Part shown: in pieces, positions 62,350 to 64,000 of the stretch
Position numbering within the stretch: position 1 is the stretch's first letter
Layout of the letters: every line of letters begins with the position of its first letter
Origin: Acidicapsa acidisoli
GTDB taxonomy: Bacteria; Acidobacteriota; Terriglobia; Terriglobales; Acidobacteriaceae
Assembly: GCF_025685625.1 (NCBI RefSeq)
Contig: NZ_JAGSYI010000001.1
Coordinates: forward strand, 1,550,001-1,614,000
DNA length: 64,000 nt
Direction of reading: 5' to 3'
Program-made: the position numbers and the translations under genes
Notes under the pieces: generated by a model
Seen by the model: the letters and a program-made list of their open reading frames with translations, nothing else
The model's database searches: none
What the model was told of the DNA's origin: nothing

Positions 62350-63837
62350 TTACTCCAGCACCCACGTGTCTTTGCTTCCGCCTCCCTGTGAGGAGTTCAC
62401 TACCAGCGAACCTTTTTCCAGAGCGACGCGGGTCAGGCCCCCGGGGACGATGTTTACCTTGTCGCCGAAGAGGATGTAGGGCCGCAGGTCGACGTGCCGG
62501 GGCTCAATTTGGCTGCCGAAAAGGCATGGCGCGCGCGAAAAATCCAAGGTGGGCTGGGCAATGTAGTTTCTCGGATTCGCCTCGATCGCCCGGGCAAAAT
62601 CCGCTCGCTGAGCGGTCGTCGACTGTGGTCCGATCAGCATTCCGTAGCCGCCGCTCTCGCCTACTGCTTTCACTACGAGTTTGTCTAGGTTCGCCAGCAC
62701 GTGCTGACGAGACTTTTCCTCGGTCAGCAGGTAGGTCTTCACGTTGGGCAGGATCGGGTCTTCGCCGAGGTAGTACTTGATGATATCCGGCACATACGCA
62801 TACATGGCTTTGTCGTCGGCGAGGCCGGTGCCAAAGGCATTCGTGACCGTGACATTGCCGGCGCGATAGGCATTGAAGAGGCCGGCGCAGCCCAGTCCCG
62901 AGTCGGCGCGGAAGATCAGCGGATCGCTGAAGTCATCATCGACGCGGCGGTAGATCACGTCCACCCGCTTTAGACCGTCTGTGGTGCGCATGTAGACGAT
63001 GTTGTCGTGCGTCACCAGATCGCGTCCCTCGACGAGTTCGATCCCCATTTGGCGGGCAAGATAGGTGTGCTCGAAGTAGGCCGAGTTGTACACGCCCGGA
63101 GTCAGCAGCACGATATTCGGCTCCGGCCTGCCTTCGGGAGCGAGCGACCGCAGGGTATTCAGCAGCAGTTGCGGATAGTGCTCGATCGGCCGCACACCGT
63201 AGCTGTGGAATAGCTGTGGAAAGGTCCGCTTCATGACCCTGCGATTGGTCAGCATGTAGCTGACGCCGGAGGGGACGCGAAGATTGTCTTCCAGCACGAC
63301 AAACTCGCCGGTCCGCAGCCGGAGCAGGTCCGTGCCGACGACGGCAATATACACATTGCGCGGCACTTCCAATCCGCACATCTGACGCCGGTAATGCTTG
63401 CAGCTATAAACGATGTCGCGTGGAACGACGCGGTCGTTCAGGATCTTGCCTTCGCCGTAAACGTCGCGCAGAAAGTGATTGAGAGCGGTGATGCGCTGGG
63501 TCAGTCCTCGTTCGATCCGATCCCACTCCTGGGCGGAGATCATCCGGGGCACCAGGTCGTAGGGGAAGATTCGTTCCGTTCCCTCATCGCGGCCATACAC
63601 GGTGAAGGTAATGCCCTGGGTCAGGAACGACAGGTCGGCGGATTGTTTGCGCCGCAGCAGTTCCTCCTGCGGCAGGCAAGCCAGTGTCTCGACCAGCGCC
63701 TTGTATTGCGGTCGGATGCTCCCATCCGGCGTGCGCATCTCGTCATAGGCTCCGTCCAGCAGGTAATCGCGGAATAGCCTCTCTACTTCGATAGGCTTGC
63801 CGGCGCCGGAGGCACTGACGGGTACGTTGGCACTCAT
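62350..63837 (-). CDS. Circularly permuted type 2 ATP-grasp protein
   Basis: The start is taken at ATG 63837 ([20 protein letters not shown]), giving 495 residues. The frame runs 25 codons further. Diagnostic stretches include [60 protein letters not shown] and the C-terminal [18 protein letters not shown]. The permuted order of the ATP-grasp halves is typical of the DUF404/DUF407 group. As the first gene of the alpha-E/transglutaminase operon it may form an amide bond on an unidentified peptide. No promoter could be assigned in the 160 bases to the window end. Confidence 0.9.
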   Translation of the reverse strand: MSANVPVSASGAGKPIEVERLFRDYLLDGAYDEMRTPDGSIRPQYKALVETLACLPQEELLRRKQSADLSFLTQGITFTVYGRDEGTERIFPYDLVPRMISAQEWDRIERGLTQRITALNHFLRDVYGEGKILNDRVVPRDIVYSCKHYRRQMCGLEVPRNVYIAVVGTDLLRLRTGEFVVLEDNLRVPSGVSYMLTNRRVMKRTFPQLFHSYGVRPIEHYPQLLLNTLRSLAPEGRPEPNIVLLTPGVYNSAYFEHTYLARQMGIELVEGRDLVTHDNIVYMRTTDGLKRVDVIYRRVDDDFSDPLIFRADSGLGCAGLFNAYRAGNVTVTNAFGTGLADDKAMYAYVPDIIKYYLGEDPILPNVKTYLLTEEKSRQHVLANLDKLVVKAVGESGGYGMLIGPQSTTAQRADFARAIEANPRNYIAQPTLDFSRAPCLFGSQIEPRHVDLRPYILFGDKVNIVPGGLTRVALEKGSLVVNSSQGGGSKDTWVLE

Positions 63838-64000
63838 CTGAGAGATGGCGGAATCCTTAAAAGAAAGATGTCGATCATGAAAATTTGTTGGGAATCGTGT
63901 TGCAGTTCCCAATAGAGTACACCGGAAGGAGGAAACGGCAACCCAGGAAAATGTTCCGGTGCGGGAGAAGCCGCGACCGTTACACCACGAACAAGCGGCA

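Overview
The window looks like chromosomal DNA from a Gram-negative member of the Acidobacteriota (Terriglobia / Acidobacteriaceae type). This is an inference from several things seen together: GC-rich coding sequence, an Oar-like TonB-dependent receptor with an N-terminal carboxypeptidase-regulatory domain, an LptD outer-membrane assembly protein, TPR-fused multiheme cytochromes, a FecR/DUF6600 protein, and PadR and ECF-sigma regulators paired with small membrane proteins. No rRNA, tRNA, CRISPR array, insertion sequence or prophage is visible. Almost every base lies in or next to a gene.

Layout. 0-3.1 kb: the 3' part of a DinG/YoaA-type Fe-S helicase, a ParD/ParE-type toxin-antitoxin locus whose toxin frame is broken at a G5 run, a small membrane protein and queD. 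3.1-6.9 kb: two tandem paralogous seven-haem cytochromes with C-terminal TPRs. 7-10.4 kb: an AIM24-family protein divergent from a three-gene cassette (Lys/Glu-repeat protein, pre-ATP-grasp-like partner, MvdD-like ATP-grasp ligase). This cassette is the best candidate here for an undescribed system. 10.5-18.2 kb: DinB-like protein, stand-alone LigD-type phosphoesterase, methyltransferase, mnmG, an eight-haem cytochrome and an NTF2-like secreted protein. 18.2-19.7 kb: dnaB. 19.8-21.9 kb: a defence-like islet (AbiJ/STM4504-like HEPN protein, then an MNT-HEPN pair with a duplicated operator). 21.9-22.8 kb: a PadR regulator and membrane partner behind a perfect 28-bp palindrome. 22.9-31.4 kb: oxidoreductase, S9 peptidase, YjlB-type cupin, PfkB kinase, DUF4145-like protein, RidA, and an ECF sigma with a candidate membrane anti-sigma. 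31.4-35.1 kb: envelope proteins. 35.1-38.1 kb: the pyrimidine operon pyrR-pyrB-pyrC. 38.2-47.6 kb: alpha/beta hydrolase, dacB (PBP4), a small cytochrome c, lptD and an RDD protein with a very long N-terminal extension. 47.6-52 kb: ROK-family kinase, sthA and a chemoreceptor. 52.1-54.4 kb: the conserved yceD-rpmF-plsX cluster plus a Trm112-like gene. 54.4-56 kb: an ABC permease with a coupled 54-codon ORF. 56.1-60 kb: the TonB receptor. 60.2-63.8 kb: the transglutaminase / alpha-E / circularly permuted ATP-grasp operon.

How the genes work together. Housekeeping clusters (pyrimidine synthesis, fatty acid/phospholipid initiation with L32, LPS export, peptidoglycan trimming) are interleaved with a respiratory or extracellular electron-transfer theme (three multiheme cytochromes and one monohaem cytochrome c). 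There are also three compact, self-regulated accessory loci (ParD/ParE, MNT-HEPN, PadR). All family assignments come from motifs recognised by eye; no database search was run.
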